DNA from: Petrolisthes cinctipes
Lineage: Eukaryota > Arthropoda > Malacostraca > Decapoda > Porcellanidae
Direction of reading: 5' to 3'
Length of the DNA: 64,000 bases
NCBI GenBank assembly: GCA_033782935.1
Contig: JAWQEG010000516.1
Location: forward strand, 62,001 to 126,000
In this document: in pieces, positions 21,180 to 32,699 of the stretch
Layout of the letters: every line of letters begins with the position of its first letter
How positions within the stretch are numbered: the first letter of the stretch is position 1
The notes under the pieces: model-generated
The model's database searches: none
Told to the model about the DNA's origin: nothing
Seen by the model: only the letters and a program-made list of their open reading frames with translations
Position numbers and translations under genes: made by a program

Positions 21180-21784
21180 CCCCTTGGGACCGATTGACCG
21201 ACATATCGGTGATAAAAAATTAATGGTTCGCTCCGAATCACCGACATGTCGACGTACCTATAGAAAACTGTAGCGAGTAGCTAGCGAGCTGGCGTTGGTA
21301 ACGATGGAAAGCTAACGTCCTTTAAAAAAGGATTGACTGTGGTAGTGGTGTTTGGCAGCTGCGTATGCCAACAAGGAAATATCTCACCACTACATGGTGT
21401 TTTCTTATGTTTCTCGTATCTCTCTGCTGTCTACTATACTCCAGGAGAGTCTAGACAGACAAAATTACACTGAAATACGTTTATTATCATTGAAAACCAC
21501 TTAAACGCATTATTTAGGTGTTTATATACATGTTTAGAGGTACGCAGAGCGTATGAGGTTTTCTTTCATGCGTTTCAGGGGATACTATTTATTTATTTTC
21601 GGACTTTGACGCTCTGTCATACGCAAACGCGTACACCTAGGAGGCTCCCGTTTTCAGTTCCTGGTGTGTAAATTCAAGCTCTTTCATTCTGTAAGAACAA
21701 AATTTGCTTACATGAAAGTTGAAAATTGACCCCCAGAAGTCGGCTGGGGATGAAAAAAAAAAAAAAGAAGTCAGTCCTAAGGGG
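21180..21784. mobile_element. piggyBac-like MITE, ~605 bp
   Basis: TTAA flanks it at 21176-21179 and 21785-21788. The ends are inverted repeats: CCCCTTGGGACCGA on the left, CCCCTTAGGACTGA on the right (two mismatches). TTAA targets and a CCCC/CCCT start are hallmarks of piggyBac. It has no transposase frame, so it depends on an absent enzyme. Its right end lies 40 bp before the ATG of a hAT transposase remnant. Confidence 0.85.
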
Positions 21785-22148
21785 TTAAGGAACGTGATAA
21801 ATAACTCATCATTAGTCATAGTTAACCATGCCAAAGCGGTCTTGATATACGCAGAAGTTCCGAGGGAAATGGTTACAGGACCCGGCGTTACGGGACTGGT
21901 GTGTGGAGAAAAAGAAAGTACCGGAACCAGTGTGCCTCAGTGCAGGTATTGTCAGTCTGTACTGATTCCAAAGTTAAGTGACTTGAAAGATCTTGGCAAA
22001 AGTAAGAAACGCATAAAAAATGCAGAAGCTATGTCAGCTGCTAGGCAACCAACATTAAAGTGTCAGTCTGTAACAAAATCTTGTCAGGAACAGATTGCAG
22101 AGGGTCAGATTGTATTATTTGTTGCTAAGCATACATCTATGGCAACTA

Positions 22149-23165
22149 CACCTTTTCACCCTCAAATTAAAATAACTGAAGTTCAAATTAAAACATCTGA
22201 AGTTTAATTTAAACTACCTGATGTTTAATTTACAACAACTGAAGTTTAATTTAAGACATTTGAAGTTTAATTTAAAAGAACAGAAGTTTTATTAAAAGTA
22301 AGTGAATTGTAATTCAAAATATAACTCATTTGTTCATGAATTCATTGTACAGTAGATAAAAATAAATGAGCAGCGTATCATAGGCTCTGTACCAAGGAAA
22401 TTACTTGCAAATTAATTCTACTTCTATGATGAACACTTCCCCAGAGAGTATGACACACACAGAATACAGATTGCAATATCTTGAATGCTGCATTGATAAT
22501 GCCATATCGGCTATCACGCCAATGCTGTGTTTGAAAACCTCCAACCGTGTACAAAAACATTTTCCGAGTGCAATGCAGATCCAAGATCTTAGGTATGATG
22601 ACAATTAAATATTTCAGTTTAATACTGCAAACAAAGGCAATGTAATGTTGTATACTATTTATTTTATTTATCTATTTTATTGTAAATCACACGTGATTGT
22701 TTTTATTTTTCTGATGAACAGTAAAGAAATCCCAGTTATTATCATGTTTAATTATCGGTGAATGTTTATTTAATTGTTTATGTAATCGTACACAGGAAAT
22801 CTCCTTTACATTACAAATCACACATACAGATATTAGTCTACGATCAATTAATTGAATTATTTGTTTTATTTTAATTTAGAGTTTACTTATTATTAATAAA
22901 ACTTCAGTTCTTTTAAATTAAACTTCAGATGTTTTAAATTAAACTTCAGATGTTTTAAATTAAACTTCAGGTAGTTTAAATTAAACTTCAGGTAGTTTAA
23001 ATTAAACTTCAGGTAGTTTAAATTAAACTTCAGGCAGTTTAAATTAAACTTCAGGCAGTTTAAATTAAACTTCAGGTAGTTTAAATTAAACTTCAGGTAG
23101 TTTAAATTAAACTTCAAATGTTTTAATTTGAACTTCAGTTATTTTAATTTGAGGGTGAAAAGGTG
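22149..23165. mobile_element. TIR element with 21-bp subterminal repeats, 1017 bp
   Basis: It is flanked by TA (22147-22148 and 23166-23167). The termini are inverted: CACCTTTTCACCCTCAAATT, then AAAATAACTGAAGTTCAAAT and on. Both arms are tandem ~21-bp units of AAATTAAACTTCAGGTAGTTT type: about 6 on the left (22160-22300) and 11-12 on the right (22905-23145). The middle (22300-22900) is unique AT-rich DNA with no transposase. It lies in the hAT gene, and removing it with one TA keeps the hAT codon phase. TA targets suggest Tc1/mariner or a similar TA-specific superfamily. Confidence 0.9.
22905..23145. repeat. 21-bp tandem array (right arm)
   Basis: Units of AAATTAAACTTCAGGTAGTTT with variants GATGTTT and GGCAGTTT. 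The left arm carries the same unit in inverted orientation. Confidence 0.93.
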
Positions 23166-24735
23166 TAGTGATCATTTAAGTGAATGATGCAAACGATGTT
23201 TGCCAGAAAGCAGTGTTGCAGCTCGCATTCAAGTACGGAGATCGAAGTGTAGTGGTATTATAAAAAATGTCTTGTATCCTCACTTCATGTCAGAATTAAG
23301 AAAAGGCATTGGAAATAATGAGTATAGTCTATTGTTGGATGAATCAACTGATGTTAGTGATATTAAGCATTTGGGTATTGCCATAATATACAATGATGAA
23401 GAAAAGGAGAGGATTATTTCTTCACATCTAAACCTTTTTGAATTAGAATAATCGAATGCAGTGGGCATTGTCACTGCACTGAAAAGAACTGAATGAATTT
23501 GCATTGGACCTAAAAAAGTTGAGAGGAATTGGTACAGATAATGCGAGTGTCATGGTTGGAGTGAACAATGGTGTAAATGAGAAGCTGAAAAAAGAGGTTC
23601 TGAATCTAATTTTAATCCGTTGCGTGTGTCACTTGCTGCAGCTGTCTGTATCTGCTGCAACAGCAGAGACCTTGCCAAGGAACTTGGATTTCGTAATAAC
23701 TGAAACCTACAATTGGTTTTCGAGATCTTCGTCTAGGCACTCAACATACAAGATTATATACAACCTTCCAAATGATAACCATGATCCTTTAAAAATTATC
23801 AAAGCATGTCAAACTCGATGGCTCTCCATAATTACAGCCGTCGAGAGGATTTGTGATCAGTGATTGGAACTGAAAACACACTTTGATGTTGCACGACACA
23901 GTGAAAAGTGCTACACAGCTGAAATGCTTTACATAATGTATAATGATCCACAAAACCTTGCTTATATAAAGTTTTGGGTCCCAGTATTAAAAGATATCAG
24001 ACGAGTGAACAAGTCTTTAGAGGGAAATGATGTAGATCCTACCAAATTACTTGATGACTTAGTGATTTTTATGAAGTCTGTAGTGAAAAAATAACCTTGC
24101 CAACATTCAAGTTTTACCTTTTGGAGAGCGTTATTAAAAATTATATGGACCCCAAACCTTACCAAGGTTATGAATTCGAGAGAGAAGTGGAAAATATGCG
24201 AAAGAAAGGTTTTCCTACTGATCAAGAACACACAGTGAGAGACAGATGTATAAAGTTTATCGTTCATGTAGTGAAGGAGTTACGGCAGAAACTACCTAAC
24301 AATGTTGAAGTTTTCCAGAAAATGGCGTTACTTTCAGTAGACAATGCACTCCGTGTTGTCAAGGAGTCATAAATACCATTAATGGAACTACTGTAACTAT
24401 CGCCGGCGGAGATTACTACAATAAAATGTCAGTAGAATGATCTAACTCTCGTCAGGTGGACTCAAGTAAAGGACAGAGTACTATTCTGGAATAAGGTAAA
24501 TAATTACAGAGATGATTAGCATACTAATCCTTTTAATGAACTGGCTAAGTTTGCTTTATCAGTGATTATTATTCCCCATTCTAATGCTAAAGTTGAAAGA
24601 ATCTTTAGCCAGTTAAACATAGTGAAGTGACAACTGCGTATCCGTATGGGTACAAAAATAACCAATGCTCTCCTCGGAATCAAAGCAAGACTGAAAATAT
24701 CCGGAAATCTTAGTCCAGTGATTGAAATTAAATAA

Positions 24736-25620
24736 CTGAAAAATATTGTGTGTTCACGTAAGGACATAGTAACTAATGTATGTTTTTTTGTGTCATTCTG
24801 CTTCTGGCTTTGGTGATAACAGCTGGGAGAAGCCGCCATTTAGTAACAAACCCTTGAGCAACTTGACACACATGTGGTGAATAATACTAAATAATTGCTG
24901 GCAATTCACAATTCGAATAATAGTATTAGGATATTGATGTTAGGATGTATTAGGATATTGATGTTTAGAATGTGAGTTTTTTTTAAATATTGTTGTTATT
25001 GTTTTTGGTATATGGATTTAAGAGTGTTCAGATCTCTGTCAACTAGCGAGACACGGAATTCTTCCTGTCCTCGTTGACAGAACGGGTAGTAGGAAATATT
25101 GACAAGGGAGGGGGAAAATATTATTGTATTATTATATAAATATCAATGTACTGGTGTGATAATATTTAAATAAACGGGTTTATAATTAGTTGAGTATTTC
25201 CGTCACCGATATTAGCAAATAGACTGTGTTCCTATATAGATATTAATTCTCAATTCACAACACTGATCGTACCCCCATTAAAATTGTAGTCTGGGTTGCT
25301 TACTCACGCGCCTAAATAAGCTAACGATATGCTACCCCTCCAGTGTGTGTTCACTTGGTTCCTCGGATCGACTTTGGTCTGGTGGTGGCAGCGTTTACCC
25401 AGTACTGGAGAGGAGCTGGACTTATCCTTTGTATGATTTATTTTTGGTATTCGCAAGGCAAGTCCTGTTCCTCATCGGTCTCCTGTTTTTTTTCCAGACC
25501 AGGTTGATACAGCTATAGGATAGAGTAGTAGCATACACTGGTGGCTTTTTGTTTTATTAATGGCAGTGGGTTTCTGTTTTCCTCCCAGAGTAAAGTAAAA
25601 TAGTAATATTAAATTAAGGG
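24736..25620. other. No gene recognised
   Basis: AT-rich sequence after the hAT C-terminus. A small inverted repeat (CTGTCAAC and GTTGACAG) lies at ~25036-25080. Any hAT terminal repeat should be near here, but I cannot identify it. Confidence 0.4.
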
Positions 25621-26308
25621 GACAAAAATCGCGCTTTACACATATTCGAGCAATGTCGCCGAGGTCGTGCTATGTTATCGAGCAATGTTTTCCATTGCAG
25701 CAGCATGTTCCCACCATTCGTGGGAACGACATTCGTGACATTCGATAGACGTTCGCTAGCTGGCAGAGCGATGGAGCTCGAACCATCCTCTCAGGCGATC
25801 GACGGCTGCCATACTTGCGTTCGAAAGGTCGTTCGAACCCCAATTTCGCCCATTGTCGCTCGCACCATCGGCCGATGGTCGGATTTTCTGGAACTATTTG
25901 GTAACATTCAGCGTCGAGGGACCGACTCCCACATGCGGTTTTCCGTCCCTCGACGCTGATTGTCGCCAATTGTCGATGCTGAGAATTCCACGCTGTGTGG
26001 ATGCCTCGTGCTCACTGACCTCAGGTCCCACGCTGCCGTCTTATATAACGCTCGAACCTAGCAGCTGGCTCACACACACTGTGCTGGGTGACACGCGAAG
26101 ATTCTTGTACTGCGAAAAGGCGCTCCAAAAGTCGCTCCAACGAATTTGGGTGAACAAAAGGGAGCCTTAGAGCGATGTCGCTCTTCAAAAATCCAACGTC
26201 GATCGAAGCGTCTAGCAAATGCTTTGATTTCAGAGTCGTTCCGCGAACATTTAGAACATTCCAAAATGTTCGTGGAACCTCTTTCGTCCCGCGACGCCCT
26301 ATATAATG
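25621..26308. repeat. GC-richer hairpin-rich repeat
   Basis: Three short perfect hairpins stand out: GTTCCCAC/GTGGGAAC at ~25708-25728, CAGCGTCGAGGGAC/GTCCCTCGACGCTG at 25909-25958 (14-bp stem), and GAACATT/AATGTTC at ~26252-26270. The string ACATTCAGCGTCG(A/C)GGGAC recurs in direct orientation at ~30552, and CGTCCCGCGACGC lies at 26286. This block therefore brackets the 26309-30434 element on both sides. No coding frame is convincing. Confidence 0.5.
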
Positions 26309-26399
26309 CTGGAGCTGACGGAAATTTAAATTACATCTTGAATACAAAAGGTTTGAGTGTTGGAATATATTTAAGAATGGCCTAAAGTTGGCGCTACTA

Positions 26400-27009
26400 C
26401 CGGTGTATTATGCAAACCGCAGGACCATGCAGATTCCAGGACGAGAGAGAAAAAGCGATTATAGCGACACCTGTCGGTGCGCAAGTAAAACAGGAGTGTT
26501 CAATATTATTAAATATGCATTTTTAATACATTTCAGCCAATTAATTTAATTATTTAATTAATTTAATTATTATTGATTTTCAGGAAAAAAACGGCTCTTT
26601 TATCAAATTAATTACTATAAATGACTAATATAAATAAAAAATAAACATTTTAAAGTTAAATAGCATTATGTTTTGTAATTAAAAATAAATTTTAATTAAT
26701 TAATTTAATTGTTTTTAATATTTTATTCTTTAAAAACGGCTTTTCTTACCAAATTAATTTATGTTTATTTTTTATTTATATTAGTCATTTATAGTAATTA
26801 ATTTGATAAAAGAGCCGTTTTTTTCCTGAAAATCAATAATAATTAAATTAATTAAATAATTAAATTAATTGGCTGAAATGTATTAAAAATGCATATTTAA
26901 TAATATTGAACACTCCTGTTTTACTTGCGCACCGACAGGTGTCGCTATAATCGCTTTTTCTCTCTCGTCCTGGAATCTGCATGGTCCTGCGGTTTGCATA
27001 ATACACCGG
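26400..27009. mobile_element. Near-perfect 610-bp palindrome (foldback MITE)
   Basis: Arms of 247 bp (26400-26646 and 26763-27009) appear identical when one is reverse-complemented; the spacer is 116 bp. They start CCGGTGTATTATGCAAACCG. It is inserted in the left arm of the 4.1-kb element: the uninterrupted equivalent (CTACTACC followed by GCACATTT) can be read on the reverse strand of ~29980-30000. CCGG is present at both edges and may be the duplicated target or part of the repeat. No coding capacity. Arm identity suggests a young insertion or gene conversion between arms. Confidence 0.9.
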
Positions 27010-27152
27010 CACATTTAAAACACCTAGTGGAATTGTGTTTTTCACATCCCTCTATTTCATTAGGATATTTTTGGATCAAATGTCCCTTAAGGTGAATATT
27101 TGCTTATAAAACCCCTTTTTTTTTTCAGACAGCCACTATCAGAAACACTTAA

Positions 27153-29677
27153 ATGGAGCCAACTGGAAGCAGTGATGTCCCCGGAGTCAGAAGATGTATT
27201 CTTCACGTTTCTGGGAAAAGGACTGTGAAGAAAGATTGTTGTGACATTTTGCCCATTGATAAAAAAAACTGGTGTGTTGTGCAGGCTGCAGCCCAAAACA
27301 GGCGTGAAAAACCTCAAGTTTGCAAAGTCAGTGTATTATGATGTAGTTGTCAGTTTGCCACAACGTCCTACTGAGACAGATGGCTATCACATGGCCTGCT
27401 ATCAGAAATTCACAGCTGTGAGTTCCACAACTATTTTTTCTGAGGATAGGAAATCTGACACTAGAGATAGGAGTGTGCCGCATCTCCGCTCTTCTACAAG
27501 AGCAGATGACAATGCCAAATCTACTTCATCTGCAATAATTCCCGCTACTTGCTTATTCTGTAATTTGCACAGGAAAAACTGGATTTGCTGAACATGGATG
27601 CACTCATTCTGGGCTCAGAGAGATCCTCAACAATGGTTGCTTCACTGTGAGGAGAACAGAACATGACTTCAGCAGAATTCCTATTGAATTGGCATTAGAG
27701 CAGACAATCAATGCTGATGCTGCATCTCGCCTGAGAGGAATCACCTCATTCACCAATGATTACTCTGCAAGACTGCGATGAATTATCACAAAAGCTACAA
27801 GAGCATCCTTTATCACTCAACTTCAAGAAATGACCGGGCTTATCACAAAATATGTCACACTAGAACTGCGTCCAAGACGAATTCAACAAGACAATTAAGA
27901 CCTACAGAAGATCATCAACCACATTTGCAACACAAACAATCCATTTGATAAAAACCATGCTCCAGAGACACTATCCAACATCACCACTGGAAAGGGTGCC
28001 AGTGAAGAAATTCAACAAAGTCTCCTTGGAGTACCAACAAAAGGGAAAGCCAGGCACAAAGAATTCATAGAATCGTGTGAAAAAGACTCCCTGAACTTCG
28101 AAAGACCTATCAAGAAGGAAAAGCTGAAAACATTTGATGAATCTGCAACCAATCGTCGAGCCAGGAACAATGTAGTTGCAGTCTCAAAGGGGCACGTGAT
28201 CTGATGGGTCATCTCCTTGTTCTTGCTACCAATAGGAAACTTGACATGGACATGCGGCATGTCCTCCGTTACCCACTAACCCCAGTACCTCTGACCATGG
28301 CTAGCCCAGATGAAGTGATGGCAAAGACTAACAAGAGTGCTTTGTTTGAAATTTTGGAAAACAGTGTGAAAGACCATGACAGGCCAGTGGAAGTAAGTGC
28401 TCATATCATAGATGGGCAGTTTCTACTTCACAGCTTGCCAACAAGTTTGCCCCCAACTTACGGAAGACTAGCCAGGAGTATTCTTATCCAGATTCTTAGA
28501 AGTTCAGCCAAATCCATTCACATTGTCTTTGATGACTATCCACAACCATCAATAAAGGACACTGAACGGGACAGAAGGGGAGCTGACAACAGAACATTTG
28601 TCATCACTGGGTCAGAGCAGCGACGAGTGCCATGAGATATGAATGATGCCCTAAACTCCAGGTCATTCAAAAAACAACTTCCTCAGTTTCTTGCCAGTGA
28701 ATGGCAGGACCTCTCCTATGCAGAAATTATAAAGCACAAGGAAGTCATCCTAGATGTTCCAGGGTATTGCTACCGATTCAAGGTAGAAGAGGGTGTGATC
28801 CAACGCAGCACAGTAGAAAGCTTAAGCAATGACCACGAAGAGGCTGACACAAAGATCTGCCTTCATGCAATATTTAAAGACTGTTCCAATAGCGACATTG
28901 TGGTCAGGGCATCCGATACAGATGTTGCAGTGATATTATTGTACCATTGCAATAAGTTTCAGTCACGACTCTGGATGGATATTGGAACTGCTGCAAAGAA
29001 CAACCGGCTGTTTGACTGCAATTGTTCAGGAGCTTGGACCAGATCTTTGTGAAGCATTACCAGCCTCTCATTCCTTCACTGGATCGGGCTACACCTTGTC
29101 TTTCATATGAAAGGGTAAAGTTAGGCCATTCAAAATACTTGAAAAACGACCAGACTACCAGAATGCTTTCACAGTTATGGCACGAGATACACAAGTTTCT
29201 GATACCACGAAAACAACCCTCTTGAACTTTACAGCCAATGTTTATGGAACTAAGCTAAACGCCAGCCTTAACAACTGTAGATATCAGAAGTTCATGCAGG
29301 CTTATGGACCTAAGAGATGTGGAAAAAATCTGTTTTCCAGTTTGAGGGGTATTGATGCTAGTGGACTCCCACCATGTGAAGATGAGGTCAGTACCCACAT
29401 AAAGCGAGCAGCATTTGTTGCCAACTTGTGGGCCAGTGCAGATCAGAGTCACATAGAGCAGCATCCGACAGAAGAAAATGGCTGGCAGTTAGTTGATGGC
29501 CAGTACAAACCTGTATGGGTTGATGGAGAGCAACTCCCAGAAACTCTCATCCCAGAGGAAGAGGAACTACATGAAATAGAGAAAGAGGCAGAATATGACA
29601 TGGAGATTGCATCATCTGATGAAGAGGACAGTTCGGGCGATGATGATGAAGAGGACAGATCAGGTGATTATGAATAA
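27153..29677 (+). pseudogene. Decayed gene, FEN1/PIN-like nuclease family (inferred)
   Basis: An acceptor (TTTTTTTCAG, ending 27128) precedes ATG 27153. Conserved blocks in order: RRCILHVSGKR; CLFCNLHRKN (zinc-type, ~27550); FSRIPIELALEQTINADAA (~27668); HIVFDDYPQPSIKDTER (~28523); FLASEWQDL (~28690); NDHEEADTKI (~28831); VVRASDTDVAVILLYH (~28903); WMDIGTAAK; SFTGSGYT (~29072); LLNFTANVYG; and an acidic C-terminal tail to 29677. I know this as a widespread unnamed animal family. VFD..K..ER, EEAD, DTDV and a GCD-like position mirror FEN1/PIN acidic motifs; that is my inference. The last acidic site is lost here (GSG). Stops at ~27589, 27780, 28202, 28633 and 29050 show decay. Confidence 0.7.
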
Positions 29678-29881
29678 AACCAGAGTTATCAAACAAACAA
29701 GAAGCACACAACGATAGAATTTTTTTCTCTGATTCACTCATAAGCAAATGAATGTAATTTAGGATTTTTTACATATCCAGTATACAGTGACTTCATATTT
29801 TCATAAATACTTTTTTAAGCAATCAGAAAGTTGATGGTTATTAAACTGACGGAAACAAAGTTGTTTATGTGGCCCTTTATC

Positions 29882-30434
29882 CCATTCTTAAAATAGTTTT
29901 GCACCAAATTTGTCTTTTAGGAATTAACCATTCTTGATCAGTGAGTTGTAAAGCACAATTCCACTAGGTTTCATTCATGTACTTGAAATGTGCTGGTAGT
30001 AGCACCAACTTTAGGCCATTCTTTAATGGGTTTTGCACCAAATTTGTCGCTTAAGAACTACGAATTCTCAATCAGTGAGGTGTGAAGAACGTTATCATTA
30101 AGTTTGATTGATGTACTCAACATGTGATTTAAATTGCACAATAGCGCCATTTTTAGGTCGTTCTTAAGTGGACTTAGCACCAAATTCACAACTTAAGAAC
30201 GCCATATCCCTAATCAGACTGTAAAACGAAAACTTTTGGCACCAGTCTGGTTGATGTACTCCAAAATGTAATTTAAACTGATTTTGGGGGGCAGTTCAAG
30301 GAGCTCCCCCTACCAAACTCACCAACTGGACAACTTAAAAATCACCGATGAGTGGTCTGTAATGGACTCTGAATGGATTCCAACACTCAAACCTTTTGTA
30401 CTCAAGATGTAATTTAAATTTCCGTCAGCTCCAG
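29882..30434. repeat. Four subterminal repeats of ~130-145 bp
   Basis: Units begin near 29882, 30015, 30158 and 30291. Shared strings are CC(A)TTCTTAA, GCACCAAATT(T/C), ATCAGTGAG(T/G)TGT, and GATGTACT(C)..ATGT followed by AATTTAAA. The outermost unit ends in the 58-bp TIR. The left arm of the element holds roughly one such unit in inverse orientation. Confidence 0.75.
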
Positions 30435-31409
30435 GTCTAATACCGTTGCGTGCATGCTGGCGCGCGATGTAGTGAATTTTCCGCGAACAAAGCGATTGAA
30501 TTAGATTCCGTCGTGGTGTATTATTTTTCTGGAAGTATCTGGCAACATTCAGCGTCGCGGGACGGATAATATATATGGCATTTTAACATAACATGAGACG
30601 TGATCTTCAAAATACATAAAGGAAATATGATTTTGAAGTGGCATGAGTACCCTAATCAGTAGCATTTGAGGAAAATGTCTATTATTTTGCACAGCCAGTC
30701 ACAGCCAACTCAACAGGGTGGTGCTGGACTGAAGAAGAGATGTTCCTCTTCCTGTGACTACAGTTATTCCATGCTAATATCAGCCTGACATGTTATGAAA
30801 ATTGTTGATTGAAATACTGGACACCAAATTGTGGGTAGAGTAACCTGGAAATATTATTGAAGAATGTGCCGCATTTTTATACCTCTTGATTTGAATTCCA
30901 TTATTCCCTTTATTTATGATGAAATGAAAGGGCACCAATGCATTTTGACCATGCTTGACCCTCTAATAACTTAATTTAAAAGGCTCCACACACTGTTGTC
31001 TGTCAAAGTTAAGTCCCAGTAGTCTGCCTTGGTTAGAATTTAGTAATTTGCCCAGGTTAGGTCCCAGTAGTTTGGTCAAGTCCAGTTCAGCTAGCTTGGG
31101 TCAGCTCTGGCTGATTCTAGAACAGAAAAGTATTAAATGATTTATGGATTATTTACCAATATTAAATATTTTATGGATTGTTTACCAATATGAAATATTT
31201 TATGGATTGTTTACTAATATTACCCATCAAACTTCAAACTTCAAGTAGAACATGGAATTATTTTATGTGTACATTTTACTTTGGTCATCTTTTTCTATTT
31301 CCTTTAAGCCACAGTATTTTAATACAGTAGTGTTTCTATTGCCTCTATTATATATTGTTGAATGACCTTACGAATATATTCTGTCTACAGTTGTTACTTT
31401 CAATTACAG
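30435..31409. other. Non-coding region with a CCAGTAGT short repeat
   Basis: 31010-31100 contains a ~25-bp motif (GGTCCCAGTAGTTTG, TTGCCCAGGTTAGG) repeated imperfectly. It recurs in the Harbinger intron at 35690-35830. A TTTATGGATTGTTTACCAAT tandem triplet lies at 31138-31222. No gene is seen. Confidence 0.5.
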
Positions 31410-31507
31410 GTTTAAGTGTCCTTTCTGCCCTTTGCAGTCCAATAAAAGGGCATTTGTTATTGCTTATCAGCATTTTAGACACCCTGGTTTAGTACAACGG
31501 CATGAAG
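31410..31507 (+). other. Possible zinc-finger exon
   Basis: The segment lies between an acceptor (CAATTACAG, ending 31409) and a donor (AAG|GTATAA, GT at 31508). It encodes FKCPFCPLQSNKRAF followed by YQHFRH, an apparent C2H2-type finger (C-x2-C, later H-x2-H). A second candidate exon follows another acceptor at ~31617 and encodes VEVLCRSCKALCNE before a stop near 31676. No parent gene is recognised; it may be a remnant of a transposon-linked zinc-finger gene. Confidence 0.35.
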
Positions 31508-31676
31508 GTATAAATAGTGTCTAGTAGTTTTGTGTATATAGTACTGGTATTATATAACTCTATATTGCAATCTGTTCAATGAAATGGTTGTGCATAATCA
31601 TTTTTTACATCATTTACAGCTGTAGAAGTACTGTGCCGTAGCTGTAAAGCATTATGTAATGAGACTACAAAAGTTT

Positions 31677-32699
31677 GAAGTAACTGAGCTTCCTTCTCTC
31701 ATGTCTAAAGTAATAGTGCAATTTTCTAATTACTTTAATGCCAGTATAACTCTAACATGGTGCTGATGATGGACCACTTGGAACTGGCACATCATTGTTG
31801 ACCATCATTTTAAGAATAGATAGGTATTTACAGCATTATACAAGTAATTCTCAGCAATTAACATGTACTTTTTCTGTCCATTATAATAAGAAATTGCTTG
31901 TGCATTCATTTGGATGATATATTATCATGGACAAAAATGGTTATCCAATTACATATTTAAAGAGTGAGTGGTAGTGCGTGTACCTCCTCCAGACACAACT
32001 GATGATAACCCTGTCGATGACCCAGTCACTATCGAGGTGGAATATGCTATACCGGTACTAGAAGTCAGTAAAGATGATGTCCGAAGCTTGCAATGTATGT
32101 ACCGGTATGGTGTTACTTTCCTTTAAAACGTTCTACTTAATTAAAATATGACTTTGGTGTATGAGCTTGTGTTTCTGAAGAGGAACTAAAAATTTTGTTT
32201 TGGTTTATAATGCATGTTCTTCTCCATTTTTGTGTGGACATAATACAGTGCACATAAATAATTTGGCTTGTTGTCATTTCTTTGTTTCACCATTATTAGA
32301 GAGCACACTGCTTCAGACCTACCTATACTTACAAATTGACAATTGAAGCCCCTCACCTCCACTACCAGCTGATATATATCCATAGTTGCCTTTTCCAATT
32401 ATACAACAGTATCATCCATGGCCCATATAATCCCACTGATGGGTGTAATGGCATGAGCCTGGGTTACAGTAGCATGATCGTTGTAACAGACTCGTAAAAT
32501 TTACTCCTGCTTAATTAACCTCAAACTTGTACCTATTCTACAAGGCTAAATCCTGGTTTAACTACAAATATATACAGGTAATCTTTTCCTTATATCACCA
32601 TCCAGAGTATTATTGCTATAAAAAAACAACAAAGAAATTTAAACACTAATATCTTTTTACAATGTCTTCTGCAGCTTCACAGCACCAACAGAGTGAAGA
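31677..32699. other. No gene recognised
   Basis: A short plus-strand frame near 31975-32110 (PPPDTTDDNPVDDPVT) is acidic and could be another exon of the zinc-finger candidate, but there is no clear acceptor. The rest is AT-rich and featureless. Confidence 0.35.

Larger units (their letters stand above)
21828..24735 (+). pseudogene. hAT transposase, interrupted
   Basis: The ATG at 21828 gives MPKRS, then (with frameshifts) WLQDPALRDW, a BED/TTF-like finger (CRYCQSVLIPKLSDLK) and QIAEGQIVLFVAKHTSM. The frame is cut at 22148 by a TIR element and resumes at 23166 in the same phase (DHLSE). It continues with SKCSGIIKNVL, YSLLLDESTDVSDI (DDE core), GIGTDNASVMVGV, CHLLQLSV, TRWLSI, and ends with the dimerisation motif ELAKFALSVIIIPHSNAKVERIFSQLNIVK at 24537-24630. 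Stops at 23190, 23449, 23861 and 24092, plus frameshifts, inactivate it. Normal order and near full length (~600 codons) suggest a once-autonomous copy. Confidence 0.88.
26309..30434 (+). mobile_element. 4.1-kb TIR element with nuclease-like gene
   Basis: It is bounded by 58-bp terminal inverted repeats (26309-26366 and 30377-30434) with one mismatch seen. They start CTGGAGCTGACGGAAATTTA. Inside are a left arm interrupted by a 610-bp palindrome, a single decayed gene (27153-29677) and a right arm of four ~130-145-bp subterminal repeats. Related left-arm sequence (TAAGAATGGCCTAAAGTTGG, and CCTAGTGGAATTGTG) matches the right-arm units in inverted orientation. No clear target-site duplication is visible, and no standard DDE transposase was recognised. 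Known superfamily: not assigned. Confidence 0.75.
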
